This document shows positions 1 to 11,447 of a DNA stretch of 64,000 nucleotides, in pieces. The first letter of the stretch is position 1; every line of letters starts with the position of its first letter. The translations under genes were made by a program, and so were the position numbers. Source of the stretch: Thunnus maccoyii (Eukaryota > Chordata > Actinopteri > Scombriformes > Scombridae); the NCBI RefSeq assembly GCF_910596095.1, contig NC_056539.1:22621001-22685000 (forward strand), given 5' to 3'. Under the pieces are notes generated by a model. That model searched no databases and had not been told where the DNA came from. It saw nothing but the letters and a program-made list of their open reading frames with translations.

Positions 1-196
1 TGGACAGTCATATTGAATTGTGCTTAGTGCAGTTAGCAAACCTAGTTGGTATTCATTGTGTTGGTTAGCTAACTTTTACAGAGCAATTTACTCAGTATAC
101 TTTTTGTCATTGTTGCATCTACTCTGTGTTGCCTTGATTATTTAACAGTTTTATTTCTGTATTTTCCTGCTTCTCTAATTTCACTGCTTATTCAAG

Positions 197-3100
197 GGAA
201 TTCCGACTCTGGTCAACACACAAGAGAGAGACTATGAAACCGTCTTCAAAGCTGTTAAAGGAAAAGTGCCTCAGGTAAATTAATAAACCCTATATCCCTC
301 CCAAATCTCTCAAAGTGTTTGTAACCGTTAATTTTTGTATAATAGGATCTCTGACTAGATTATATTATATTATTAGGCTAGACAATTAATGTCAACATTT
401 TGTTATGTGGCAGGTATGTCAGCTTGAAGGTAATATATTGTGCATGTCTAGTTAATTTGATCAACTGTATAAAAATTGATAGTTATGTACATGTAATAAC
501 ATGTGATGATAATAATATTGTATTTAAACAACACTTCACAATCTGATAATTAACTATACAAAAATAAAACAGTAAAAAAAACCAACAGTAATAATAATGT
601 AAGATAAAAACAATAATAATAATAATAATAATAATAATAAACAGATGATATATGTTAGAAGTAGAATTTTAGAAAACGTTTTTTAAAAGTTAAGTTTTGA
701 GGAGTGATTTAGTGAAGTAATGTACATACAGTAGACATCACATCATCTGGTGCTGATTTACATTGACAGTAGATTACAGCTTCAGGCTTCATTGATACTT
801 TCTTTGCTCCTTCAGGAGGCGCTGTCTTCTCTGATCCGAACTGGCCTGTCCAGAGAGCTGGACTCCTACAGCGAGGTGTGTGAGGCGCTCAAGATTGTGG
901 AGCTGCTCCTGGGATTCCTCACCATGACTGGTGGTGATCCCAAATATCCTCTGGTCGCTTACCTCCAGGACATGCTGAAGATGGCCGACCACATCGATCG
1001 CCACATCTTACAGGTCACTGCATATTCAGCCTCTTTTTGTCTGGTGTCAATGTTTCCTCAACACGGCTGGATGTTGGAGAATGAAGCTGAAGGACAGTTA
1101 TTTTCTGTCAGTGTAAACTGACACATTAAGACATTTGTAAATGTGACTCTTAGTCCAACAAGAGAACTGCAGTGCAGTTTTTTATGTGTCAGAACGTAAT
1201 CCACACTTAATGATAAAAGTCGTTCAAAAATCAGGTAGCAAAACTCAAAAAGTAACAAAAATACCCACCTTTGTAATGCTGGCTATTATTTACTGTTAAC
1301 TAGTTAATGCATTATTATAACTACTTAAAAGTAAAGCATGGTGACAGTTTCTTCAGCGTAGCTTGGTACACTTACACCTTACTGTCTTGCTCGCAGGATA
1401 TCAGTCCACCAACAGAAACAGTAACTAAAACTGCACAAAAATAAGGACATTTTGAACTACAGAGTATATATAATTACTATTAAATAAATTATGTCATAAA
1501 CACAAGTAAAATAATGTAATCTACAAAATAAAGCTTCACAAAAATAAATCTCATCTTAATACTATACTCAGAACCAAAATAAAACAAAGTTTTAAAATTC
1601 ATGTTGTTTGCTGTCACAGTGTTCATGGAACAAAGTCTTTCCTCTGCTGTGTTGTTTCTTCAGGCTCTGGGCAGATGTACTCTCAGACACTGTATTTCTC
1701 TGTGGCAACTCCTCTCCTCCCTCAAATCTGAAAACATGTTGCGTCTTAAGAGGGTAAGCATTACTATGTGGGCTGGTTAAATGCAGAATAAGAGACTTAC
1801 AGGATATATACATTGTAATTCAACATACATATTAAATATCTCACTCCATGTTTCCTTAAAAAAGGAGCCATTTTCCGGGTATCCAGCGGAGTACCAGAAG
1901 CAGTTGACAGAAGAGGACAAGAATCAGCTGAAAGGCTTCGTGTCCAGAGGAAACGTGGATCAATGGCTGCTTGAGATGCATGAGTTCATCTTGTTAAATC
2001 TGGGCCGCCCACAGTCCATTGGCAACTACCAGCCATTCTGGAGGTAACCCCATATAACAGCTTCAGGATTTTTCTTTAACTCAAATATTCTCCACATAGA
2101 CCCAGTAGATTCCTCCAGAGTTTTTATGAAGAGATGTGGCTTTACCCCTAAACCTCACTGTCATTACAAACTCATACTGTGCAGCCAAACGTTTTTCAAA
2201 CCCACAGAACTTTTTGTGAGTGAGTGATGAAGTTATCCCACTCCCCCACGTCTGTGTTTCGTGCAGCGCTTTTGCATGGAATAAGCTAAGTCTGTATTTT
2301 ACTCTAATTTACTAACATTGTCCCTCTGGATATGTGTGACAACATGACAGGCTGCAAACTTTAACAGCCTTGTCTCTAAATGACGTAAACACATAACTGT
2401 GATGGAAACAGAGGACAGCGACTGTGTTTCCTGCTCCGAGCTCTCAGCTCCGATGTTAAATGCCATGAAATGGGCTAAACTCCTGTTTAAACAGTCCAGT
2501 GTGAACTCTCCAGCTGGCAACGCTGTCAGCAGCTGGAGGGAGAGATGCTCCGTTGTGCGCTTGGATTTTATAACTGGACTAATACCAGGATGCAAACTTT
2601 TTATTTCTTTTGATGTTTTCACATCACAAACAATGAACAACAGCATTAAAATATGAGTCTTGCAGGTAAAACATGAGACTCATGTAGCTGTTGTATCAGT
2701 TTAATGTAGGCGGCTTGCTGTAACTGCAGTAACTGGGCGGAGATCAGCCTCCTGAATTTGCACCCAATGTTGTCAAAAGTTTCATTTATAATTTCCACTG
2801 CAGCCTCCAGATGAACATTTAATATCCAAGAATCCACATTATAGACACTACCACTGACTGTCCCTGTAACAAAGTGGCCGCAAGTTTGCACATCCAGCAC
2901 GGTCCAGCCATGTACTAGGTTTTAACCCAAAACAATGAACAGACCACACAGTCAGAGAGTACAGATCTTTGAACTGAACTGAACGGTAATGTTAAAGAGA
3001 GAAGATGTTTAAGTGCAAACTGATCTTCCCCTTTGAATAGAACTGAGAAAGTAATGTGTGAAATTGTATATTATGTCTTCCTCAGTGTGAAAGATACTTT

Positions 3101-3242
3101 GGTTGCCTACATGGACCGTAAAGAAGAAGAGGTGCCTGCTTACTTGGAAGACAAGTTCCCTGAAAATCTGTTGCTCTCCCAGATTGTGGAAACTTGGAAA
3201 TGCTCTGTCATTGCCAAACAGGACTGGATGATGAATGGATGA
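197..3242 (+). CDS. rnf213: RNF213 E3 ubiquitin ligase, C-terminal exons (5-prime part lies outside the window)
   Basis: Five exons, 197-274, 816-1013, 1664-1753, 1865-2043 and 3086-3242, join in frame (702 nt, 233 residues plus TGA), each with AG acceptors and GT donors. The peptide has the features of the extreme C-terminus of RNF213, for example SLWQLLSSLKSE, GRPQSIGNYQPFW and the final IVETWKCSVIAKQDW. RNF213 is a very large cytosolic protein with AAA+ modules and E3 ligase activity, linked in human to moyamoya disease and lipid-droplet and antimicrobial ubiquitylation. None of the AAA or RING parts is in view, so activity cannot be judged here. Positions 1-196 are intron. The gene runs tail to tail with lsm4. 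Teleosts can carry more than one rnf213 copy, and the sequence does not say which this is. Identification is from memory of the family; the exon structure is read directly. Confidence 0.9.
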
Positions 3243-3404
3243 ATTAGATTAGTTTAAAGAGATTTGAGATCATCAGATTAATTTCTGAATCATATTCTTG
3301 AAGTTAATTTTACTTTTATTTTTTTATTTTTTCTGTTTTTATTAATTTTTCTCTGATGATGTGCATGAAACGGCTCCAAAAATACAATCAAGCCTATCAA
3401 GATG

Positions 3405-3410
3405 ATTAAA
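3405..3410 (+). terminator. Candidate poly(A) signal of rnf213
   Basis: ATTAAA, a common variant of the poly(A) hexamer, lies 163 bases after the rnf213 stop codon in T-rich DNA and is the first reasonable signal. A cleavage site about 15-25 bases downstream is inferred. Confidence 0.5.
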
Positions 3411-4484
3411 CTTGAGCACACACTGCCTTAAATATAGTTTGTTTACTATGAGCCAACTGCTTATTTACTGCCTAGTACTAGAATAATAGAAATGTTTTCA
3501 AGAATTATGGTCGGAGTCTTGTTTAAAAAAAAAAAAAAAAAAAAACTCTATTCAAAATCTATTCAGGGAAATTATGTATGACTTTGAAAAGCACAAGTGT
3601 GTCTGTTTTTTGTTTCAGGATTATTCTTATATTTTTCAGGATAAAAGTTATTTTCCTATTTACCAAAGAAATCTGTGAAGAAAAAAATATACTGATATTT
3701 TCTCACAATGAAGTAATGTACTCTCAACGTAAACCTCAGTTAATAAAATTATTAATCAAGTAGTTGATGGTGTGGAAATGTTTGTTCGAATTAATGTGAA
3801 AGTAAAATGCTCTTTGAATCAAAGCCATTGCAGTATGAGATGTCAGTCAAGTTCAAAACTTTAATTTAGCTGATTTATGTCTGTAGACAATGTTTGGAGT
3901 CAAAAACATCACCCATGGGTGCCTGCAGGGATGGGTGGATGCTGGATATGTGTGCACCCTTCACTGACATTATCTAGTATATCAGTAAAAGAATCAAGAA
4001 GGAAAATATCAGCTCTTCTAATTCTTGATATTTAATCAGCGACACAGTCTTTTTTTAATGGCACCAAGACACATTAGAAGTGATGTTAGCTGTAAAATGT
4101 ATTGGATTTGTATTTTAAGAAAGATGTGTGTTTTCCTGTTCACTTCAATACAGCCGGAGTGTTTTTGGCTCAAGCAGCCATCAGCTGTTTGGTTTCAGGT
4201 CAGACTAGAAAATGATATTGCAGAGGGCTTCACCACAGAGCCTTGAATCTGCTGAATGAGCTGCAAAGTTTGACATTTGAATAGTTTTTCTTGTACAAAG
4301 TATGCAGCAGTTAAAAAGGTCCAAAAAATACACAGAATGTGGAAAAATAAGTAAGTAAGTAAGAAGTAGCAGAACTACAAAATGCAATTTTTGAAAAAAT
4401 TTAATGAGTTTGCTGAAAGCTGAAATTGACTGTGTTGCATTACTGGAAGCTGGATAGTATTGAAACTCTACCAAGACTGACGTT

Positions 4485-4550
4485 GCCTGCAGGTGGGATT
4501 GAACCCACAACCTCATGTTTGTAAGACAGCAATGCAATGAGCCAACATGT
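4485..4550 (-). repeat. tRNA-derived SINE-like fragment
   Basis: On the minus strand there is a perfect T-arm, GTGGG-TTCAATC-CCCAC, matching the RNA polymerase III B box, preceded by a TGGCTCATTG stretch that resembles an A box. The anticodon and acceptor stems do not form, so it is a degenerate tRNA-like SINE head, not a functional tRNA gene. Confidence 0.45.
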
Positions 4551-4849
4551 GACTCAGCAAATAGTGAGCAAGATCAGATTTTCATATTTAGATTTTTAAT
4601 TGCATGAAAAATATGGGTTGTAAATTGTCCAGAAAAAGTTTTCTATACTTCATGTACACATCATGGCTGCATTGTTATGATGTTGATCAGCGAGAAAACC
4701 ATCTGATTCCTCTGAAACACAAGCTAACACTGTTTCTAGACAACCGAATTTGAAGAAAGGATACAAGGTGACAAGGATTTGTGTGTGTGTGTGTGCATGT
4801 CAGTATGTTAGTGTGTCTTTCTATGTATTGTTTTGGTGTGTATATGTGG

Positions 4850-5045
4850 TCTGTCATAGGCTACTTTTAGGGACAAATTTCAGACGGAAGACCAGTTAAA
4901 TGGACAGAAGCCGTGTCCCCAATTGGGTAAAAGCTGATTTTTGGGTCAGTAGTTATGGTTAGGGTTAGGGTAAGTCTCCAGGAAATTAATGTAAGTCTAT
5001 GTAATGTCCCCAAAAGTGACTATGATCTGTGTGTGTGTGTGTGCT
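4850..5045. repeat. Fish interspersed repeat with short TTAGGG-like motif and TG tail
   Basis: The segment runs from a GGGACAAATTTCAGAC region through GGTTAGGGTTAGGG to GTCTCCAGGAAATTAATG and ends in a TG run. I recognise this order as a widespread fish repeat. Only two telomere-like units are present, so this is not an interstitial telomere. Family name not assigned. Confidence 0.45.
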
Positions 5046-5670
5046 GCAACAATTACACAAAATATTCTATCCTTTTAAATATACTATACATGTTATATAA
5101 AACTAGTATGAATATAAGACTATGTGGCTTAATCATATTGTAAGTCTGGCCTTCATTTTGAGCATAAACGGATTAGAAAATATCAATTGTCAAAACATTT
5201 TGGTCATTAAATTTAATTTAAAGCCACTATTGATTCTGTTCTTCAGGAACTCAACAGCAGGTGATGAAACCTGATACAGAAATCCACAAAATGTCAAGTT
5301 TAGATTTTAAAGAAACATTAACAAATGGACTGCTGGTCCAGTCCTGTCTGCTAAACTTCAGTCTTAGATACAGATTCAAGTTCAACCACTTATTAAGTTT
5401 ATATGTTTATGTTTTTCAAACTTTTAAAGGCAAGTTATAAGAAGTTTGGTAGATTAACAAAAACATACTTCTGATCTCATTCAAGATATTTAGTTATTAG
5501 TGTTAAAGAACTGGCTAGACTGTCCTTGTTATAAAGCATAATGCTCAACAAACATCTTCCACACATCACAGTTCTGCCTTTTTGTTATCTCAAAACCTAC
5601 CAGCAGGACCTTTGAACCTTCAGACAGAAGATCTGTTCTAAATAAAAACGACTGCTTTAACAAAAGTTGT

Positions 5671-5676
5671 TTTATT
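5671..5676 (-). terminator. Candidate poly(A) signal of lsm4
   Basis: TTTATT on the plus strand reads AATAAA on the minus strand. It is the first canonical hexamer downstream of the lsm4 stop and would give a 3-prime UTR of about 0.85 kb. That UTR includes a small CpG-containing patch near 5904-5960. Confidence 0.5.
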
Positions 5677-6514
5677 CTCATGTTCTCATGTAAATAAATT
5701 ACAACATCATCTTTTGTTACAAAAATAAAATGAAACCCAACCAACATGACACATGTTGGACTTATCCATGTCAGCCTTAAGAATATGAGAATCTTTTTTT
5801 TTTTCCTGGAAATCCTAATCATCATTATGTATCATTTTACAAATGCTTTAACAAAAGTTAAATTTCAAGGACTGAATCTTCGTCCCCATGCTGCCAGTCT
5901 ACGATTCCACCTGCCGTGATCGGACCGCGCAGCACAGCAGTCAAAACGAAAGCGCTGCAAACCACAGAACGTCACAAAACAACACAAAAATAAAGAGCTT
6001 GGTTAAAAAAATATTCATGCAACAGAATTTGGGGCCGGGCAGTTCCTTCACCGTGAAAACTACGCTTCAGGAGACAAGTTGACGAGCAAACAACCACCAA
6101 GAAAGTAAAAATAAACAGAAAATAAAAACCTAATTCCAGTGTACCAACTGATGAACTGAACTACGTTTGGATGATAATATCGTGTGTAATGATACAAAAA
6201 GTTCTTGCAAAGTTCTAATGATACATTTCACAAACTGAGACTGAAGTTGGTCTTCCAGCTCTGACTGATGCACTGGTATAAGGTCATAATAAAATAAAAA
6301 AAAAGTTAATACCAACTCACTGACGGTCAATGCTAAAAAACAAAATCTAGTGCAAATGCACAGCTTCTTTCAACTTCTCCCAGTGTGATTTCTGCAGTGG
6401 TCAGTCTTGACAAACACCACAGCAGAAGGAAACACCAGAATTTTATCTTCATGTACTGAAGGGAGTAATCGCTCTAAATAACAGGTTGTTTTGTTGAAGG
6501 TGCAACGTTGTCTG

Positions 6515-9500
6515 TCAGTGCTGGTTCTTCATTCCCTGTGGTTTGCCTGGTTTCTTATCCTGCTGCTGCTGTAGGCCCCGACCAGCGCCGGTCATTCCTC
6601 TGCCACGACCGCCAAACAAACCTACAGAGAGAACACAAGATAACAGAGATGGACAAAAGCTTAATTTCTGTTAGGTTTGATAACAAAAACTGAATGTTGT
6701 AAAGGAAGATTTCCATTTCACCAAAACATTAATGATTAGTTGCAGTTCTTTTTTTTTTTTAATAACAAGATGAAGTTAAAGATTCTTGGTTTGTAAATGT
6801 GTAGAATCACAACTCCCAGAAAATAAGAACTTGGCCTTTCTGCTGCACAATTATCTTCTCTACTAATTTGAATGGCATAGAAGCAGCCAGTTTTTGTGGC
6901 AAATCCTACAAAGGTGTGTCCACTGAAGAGGAAGCTGGTTGACAAATCCGGGCTGTTTGCCTTTTTGTACATTTTTCTAACTAAAGATAACCAGTGGTCA
7001 AACCTTGGAGCTGTTAGACATGACCTGAAAGGGTTACATTCACAGACACTGATGGGAGAACATTTTTCTTGAGGATTTTATTGGCTAATTTGTTTTTCAC
7101 ATGATTTTACCAGGTAATAATATGTTTTATAACATCTTCAATTTAAGCTGAGGAAGTGTGGGACTAGGAAAGATGACACATGCACACAGAGTGTGGAGAT
7201 GCAGGCCAATGGGATGTACTGTGTGTACATATCTCTAAAATGTAAACCTTTCAGAAATTAGGAAAAATATCTTCACTTAAGCTTGTTGACATGTATTTTT
7301 CAGTTATGTGATTCATGTTCAAACATTTTAAAAATCAGCCTAATGATTAATCAAAGAGCGGATATTTTCGTCAACCAAAGTTAACACACCAAAGAGTTAT
7401 GTGGTTTAAACCTGACAATCATGATATAAAGATATTTTGATGTGTAATTTGATGTGTTTTTGGCAAAAGCTTTGGTGCTCCTGAGCAATCAGAGTGTAGA
7501 CCTTTATATTAGCAGAGAAAACTGGGAAACAACCATAAACTACAACGCTAATATTCATGTTGTGACAACAGTAACTAAGTCTGTCTGATCAGCAGGGGGT
7601 GTTCCCGCTCACCTCGGCCGGCTCCTCCTCTTCCTTTGCCCTGCTGTTTGTTCTGCTGGGCACCTCCCCGTCCGCGACCCTTTGACACCACCTCCTCCTT
7701 CACCATGTCGATGATCTCATCTGGGATTCGTAGATACTTGATAGTGCTTCCTCGGATGTAGCACTCAGGCATCCTCCAGAACTTATCTCCATCCTGTGAG
7801 AAGGGAAAAAACATTTCCTGTCATTTAACATTTCGTTATATTTCTCTCCTCTTTTTGATACAAGATGACAGAGGAAAATAACAAGTACAGTCTGGGAGTC
7901 GAGTCACACATGAACAAACAATTGCAAAATCATTTTTGAAGTGATCATGTATTCGGTCGACGGAACAGTAATTAACTTATTAAGCACTTTATAATATTTA
8001 GCAAAATTATTAAACATTTAATGATTAAAACTTAACTAATGCAAAGAGTTGCTGAGTTTCATAAACGTGTACCTTTGGTTTTAGACTTTTAGTCAGACTT
8101 TGGAAGATATTTGAATATAACACATTATGACATTTTATAGACCATATATTACTTTATAAAAATAACTGTTAGATTCCATGAATATTCAGTAAACAACTGC
8201 ATTAAAACATTGAGAGGATAACAAGCTTCAACCATAAACCACAAAGAAAATATCAATTACTAGAACAAAACAAAAATGAAAACACTTCCTGTCTCTTATA
8301 TTTTCAGAGGGGTGCATTTAAGCTACAGCAGCAGCCTCTGAAGACAACACTGACACCTCCAGCTACAAGTTAACACTGGACGATAGAGTTGTCCACTTTG
8401 CCCTCCTTATTGTTGGAAACACTGTGTCTAAAGTGACAGCAAAGAAGTGAAAGCAGAGCTCAGCTTTACCCTCGAGGTGCAAATGACTTCTCTCAGGTTG
8501 ATGTTCATCCAGTTGTCACAGCTGACCAGGTGACCGTTGTACGTCTCTCCATTCTTCAGCTCCACCAGCTGAGGAGAGAAAGAAAACCACAAACAGCCAG
8601 CTGCATTAGTTTTCTCTTGGTGTAACTGACAAAACACAGCACAGCAATTACAGGCTGCATGTTACAATATCAACAAACACAAACACAGTGGACACATTTA
8701 GGATGTAGCCAAGATTGGAGGCCATTTTTCAGATTTGTTAAAACTAATTTAGCCTGAAAACTAAACAGTCAGAACTGAAGCAGCTCCAGCAACATGTCAA
8801 ACACTATACAGCACACGGACAAACCTGAGTAACTTATTATCAGTAGCACCAGCTCTTACAATACAAAATCAGTTGATTAGTTGAAAGACTAACAATTGAT
8901 GGTCAGTAATTTTTTAAATTGGATAATAAAACATAATTACAGTTAACATAAATAGGAACATTTACTGCTTGCAGGCTTTTGCCTGTTTCACATAAAATCT
9001 GATTGGTTTTGGCTGCCGGTCAGTATGTAATCACTTCGGTGTCTGACATCTTGTTATTGCATAGTATTTATTATTTTCAACATTTTCGAGACTCAATGAT
9101 GAATTAGTCAATGGACAGATACATGAGCGTTAAGGCATTGACAACATCTGTTCTGTTGTTCCACTAAGATCCGCTCTTTGCCAGCAGACAGAGCTCAGTG
9201 TCTCCTCACCATGGGATGGTTCTGGGCAGTCTTCAGCAGTGACAGGGGAAGCTACAAAACGAAAGAAAACATGATCACACTTTGAGTTTCATCTGCCATC
9301 AACATTATCTAATTACCTGAACAAACCTATCTGACTAGAGCTATAGCAAGGCAAAGTTTAGATCCAGTTGTGTGCCATCATTAGTAAATGTTCTGCAGTT
9401 TGCACCGCTGGAAATAATCACTCTTCTGAGTTTCTAGATTTACTGATGTACATAACTGGAGAACCCACAATTCACTCAGCAGTGTTTTATTCCGGTCAAA

Positions 9501-9950
9501 CCAACTCAAGCTGACACAACTGTATTTAGCAGAAGGATTGGGTGCAGAACTTATTCACAGCTTTTCGTGGATTTCTGGATTTTGAAGTCCAGACATGGTT
9601 TCAAGGCTTATCGTTTACATAACGTTGTCTGTACATACTTCCCGCTATGCAGAGCAGAAACTAACCATGACAGATTTAAGTTAAACGTGTAGCACGATGT
9701 AGAGGTTTTCTGTAGCTCTGTGTGGAGACTGTATGCACTTCAAAACAATCTCTGTGTGTGTAAATGATGTTTAATTTAGCTACAACAGCTAACTTAACTT
9801 AGCTAGCGTACCGAGCATTTCTCTTTGTGACTGCTCTTTAGTGCTGCTAACTCAGTTAGCCGAGTAGCTGTCGTGCTACTGGAAACAAACTTTTGTCTAA
9901 AAGATAATTATCAGCCTTTAATCTAAACACTGCAGTCAAATACTCACCAT
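6515..9950 (-). CDS. lsm4: U6 snRNA-associated Sm-like protein LSm4
   Basis: Five coding exons read 9950-9948, 9251-9210, 8568-8470, 7793-7613 and 6621-6515 (432 nt, 143 residues; human LSM4 has 139). Exon 1 encodes only the initiator Met, followed directly by GTGAGT. The protein starts [15 protein letters not shown] and continues through the Sm1 motif ([21 protein letters not shown]) and Sm2 motif ([15 protein letters not shown]), then an RG/GGR-rich tail with a short Q4 run (QQQQ) near residue 127. LSm4 is a subunit of the nuclear LSm2-8 ring, which binds the U6 snRNA 3-prime end for splicing, and of the cytoplasmic LSm1-7 ring, which binds Pat1 and promotes decapping. Arginine methylation of the RG tail and a P-body role are family knowledge. 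All junctions keep frame and nothing is broken. It lies head to head with pgpep1. Confidence 0.97.
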
Positions 9951-10090
9951 TGTGATTGTATGTCTGTTTGATTTAGCGTCCTACTTTCTTCCCTGGCCCT
10001 CCGTTAAAACGATTTTACCACCTTCGCTTCTTCTTCTTCTTCTTCTAACGAGTTTCCGGTGCTGCGGTGTGGAGTCACGTGTAATAAACT
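9951..10090 (-). promoter_or_regulatory. lsm4 promoter region: ETS-type site next to a GAA tract, E-box
   Basis: Upstream of the lsm4 start the plus strand shows a (CTT)n run (about 10026-10044), then TTTCCGG, which is CCGGAAA on the coding strand and fits an ETS/GABP site, then CACGTG (10076-10081), an E-box. No TATA box is evident. Transcription start is inferred to lie in or just below the GAA tract. Confidence 0.5.
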
Positions 10091-10775
10091 GCTGCCTTCT
10101 ACAGTCCATAACATTCATTACAAGCCAAGGAGCACAAAGGAGAATGGGATTAAATGTCTCATATTAATTGAAATCTCCTAAGAAAAATAATTAAAAAAAT
10201 AAAGTAAAATAAAAAATTAAAGTTAATAAAAATAAAGTGAAAACAATGAATCTACCTTAAAGGCAAAACTTACAAAAACCCCTCAAAAAACTATAGTCTA
10301 AGAGTGAAATATTTGATAATATTATTTTCACTTATATTATTTCTCCCCACCAACTAGATGGAACAGAAAAATTCCGAACTAAGAGTGAAGAAACCCGCAG
10401 CGAAACTGATAAAAGTGACCATAAAAGAGAAATCATGATCAGTGAAAGAAAAATGAAAATATTGTGATTAAATGTTTCTATCTCTATATAGTTTTATTGT
10501 AAGTTTGGCCTTTGGGGTCTTTTTTATTTCAATTTAGTTTTATTCACTCTCAATTAAGTAGTTTTGTTTGATTCTTGGGAGATTTTGTTCAATTATTAAG
10601 ACACTAATCTAATTTCATATAGGAGCCTCCGTGGAGTCATTTGGTTGAAAAAGATATGGTAAATCCCTTGCATCCGTTAATAAATTGTGCGCTCATTGTG
10701 CGCTCCGTGAAATAAAAACATTTAGGCTTAAATGTTTTCTTATGGTATCAGACATTTGTTTTCACCAATAACATA

Positions 10776-11160
10776 CACTCACCGAACGCTTTATTAGAAA
10801 CACCTGTGCAATCTAATGTAATCCAATACAACAGCTCTGCCATAAATTCTACTTTTACAAAGCGTATACATTTTCATTTTGACATTGCCAAAAATGTAAT
10901 AAATGTCTTTATATTTATTACTGAGCCCATAATGAGTGGTAGTGTACTGGATTGCATCATATTAAAAAATATACCTTATGTGTGTTAATGGGGTGGACAA
11001 AATATTAGAAACACTTTTCAATATAATGCACTCCAATACACCACCACCACCACCCACTATTACCCCAATAATAAACATAAAGTATAAGTGTCACCTCTCT
11101 GACAACGTCAAAATGAAAATACACAAGCTTGTACTGGACTGCATTGAAGAAGTGAATCAA
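10776..11160. repeat. Interspersed element with internal ~200-bp repeat units
   Basis: The unit TATTAGAAACAC occurs at 10792-10803 and again at 11003-11014, each followed by a similar AATGyAnTCCAATACA stretch. The motif GTACTGGATTGCAT near 10944 recurs as GTACTGGACTGCAT near 11131. The left end, CACTCACCG...TTTATTAG, resembles a DNA-transposon end common in vertebrates. It sits in the divergent spacer between lsm4 and pgpep1. No transposase frame is present. Confidence 0.5.
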
Positions 11161-11261
11161 CTGATGATTGGGGTTCTTGGAGGCATGGAATACGTTATTT
11201 ATTTATTTATTTAGCTATCTAACGTGTCTTTTTTGAGCCTCCATACCTCATCAACGCCTCG

Positions 11262-11447
11262 TTGCTGACGTAATCACGTCACGTCTCACGCAGCCTACAG
11301 AGAGAAGGAGCGGTGTTTGGATTGTGTAGTTTGGCAGAAGGATCCGTCAGCTGCGGAGGGGTGTCGGACTCACTTCATGGTCCTGGTACATAATAAAGAC
11401 CCTGAAAAAAATAAGCAACGGATCCTTTTTTTTTAACCGGACGGGAG
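11262..11447 (+). promoter_or_regulatory. pgpep1 promoter and 5-prime UTR with clustered CRE/ATF-like sites
   Basis: TGACGTAA (11266-11273) is followed immediately by TCACGTCA (11274-11281) and another CACGTC, giving a dense cluster of ACGT cores about 170 bases before the pgpep1 ATG. These match CREB/ATF or bZIP sites. The rest, up to 11447, is GC-richer than its surroundings and is probably 5-prime UTR. No TATA box is seen. Confidence 0.5.

Larger units (their letters stand above)
3430..5660. other. Intergenic spacer between rnf213 and lsm4
   Basis: AT-rich DNA of about 2.2 kb with no supportable coding exon. It holds an A-run near 3524-3545, a tRNA-like SINE fragment (about 4485-4550), a TG-rich tract (about 4781-4800) and a common fish repeat around 4850-5045 that contains two GGTTAG units and a second short TG run. 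The short open frames here have no splice context or recognisable sequence. Confidence 0.6.

Noticed and set aside
4485..4550. tRNA gene on the minus strand
   Set aside because: T-arm is perfect but anticodon and acceptor stems do not form. Listed as a SINE-like fragment instead.
4961..4975. Telomere-like GGTTAGGGTTAGGG
   Set aside because: Only two units, embedded in a known dispersed fish repeat. A similar short run at 19661-19672 is also just two units.
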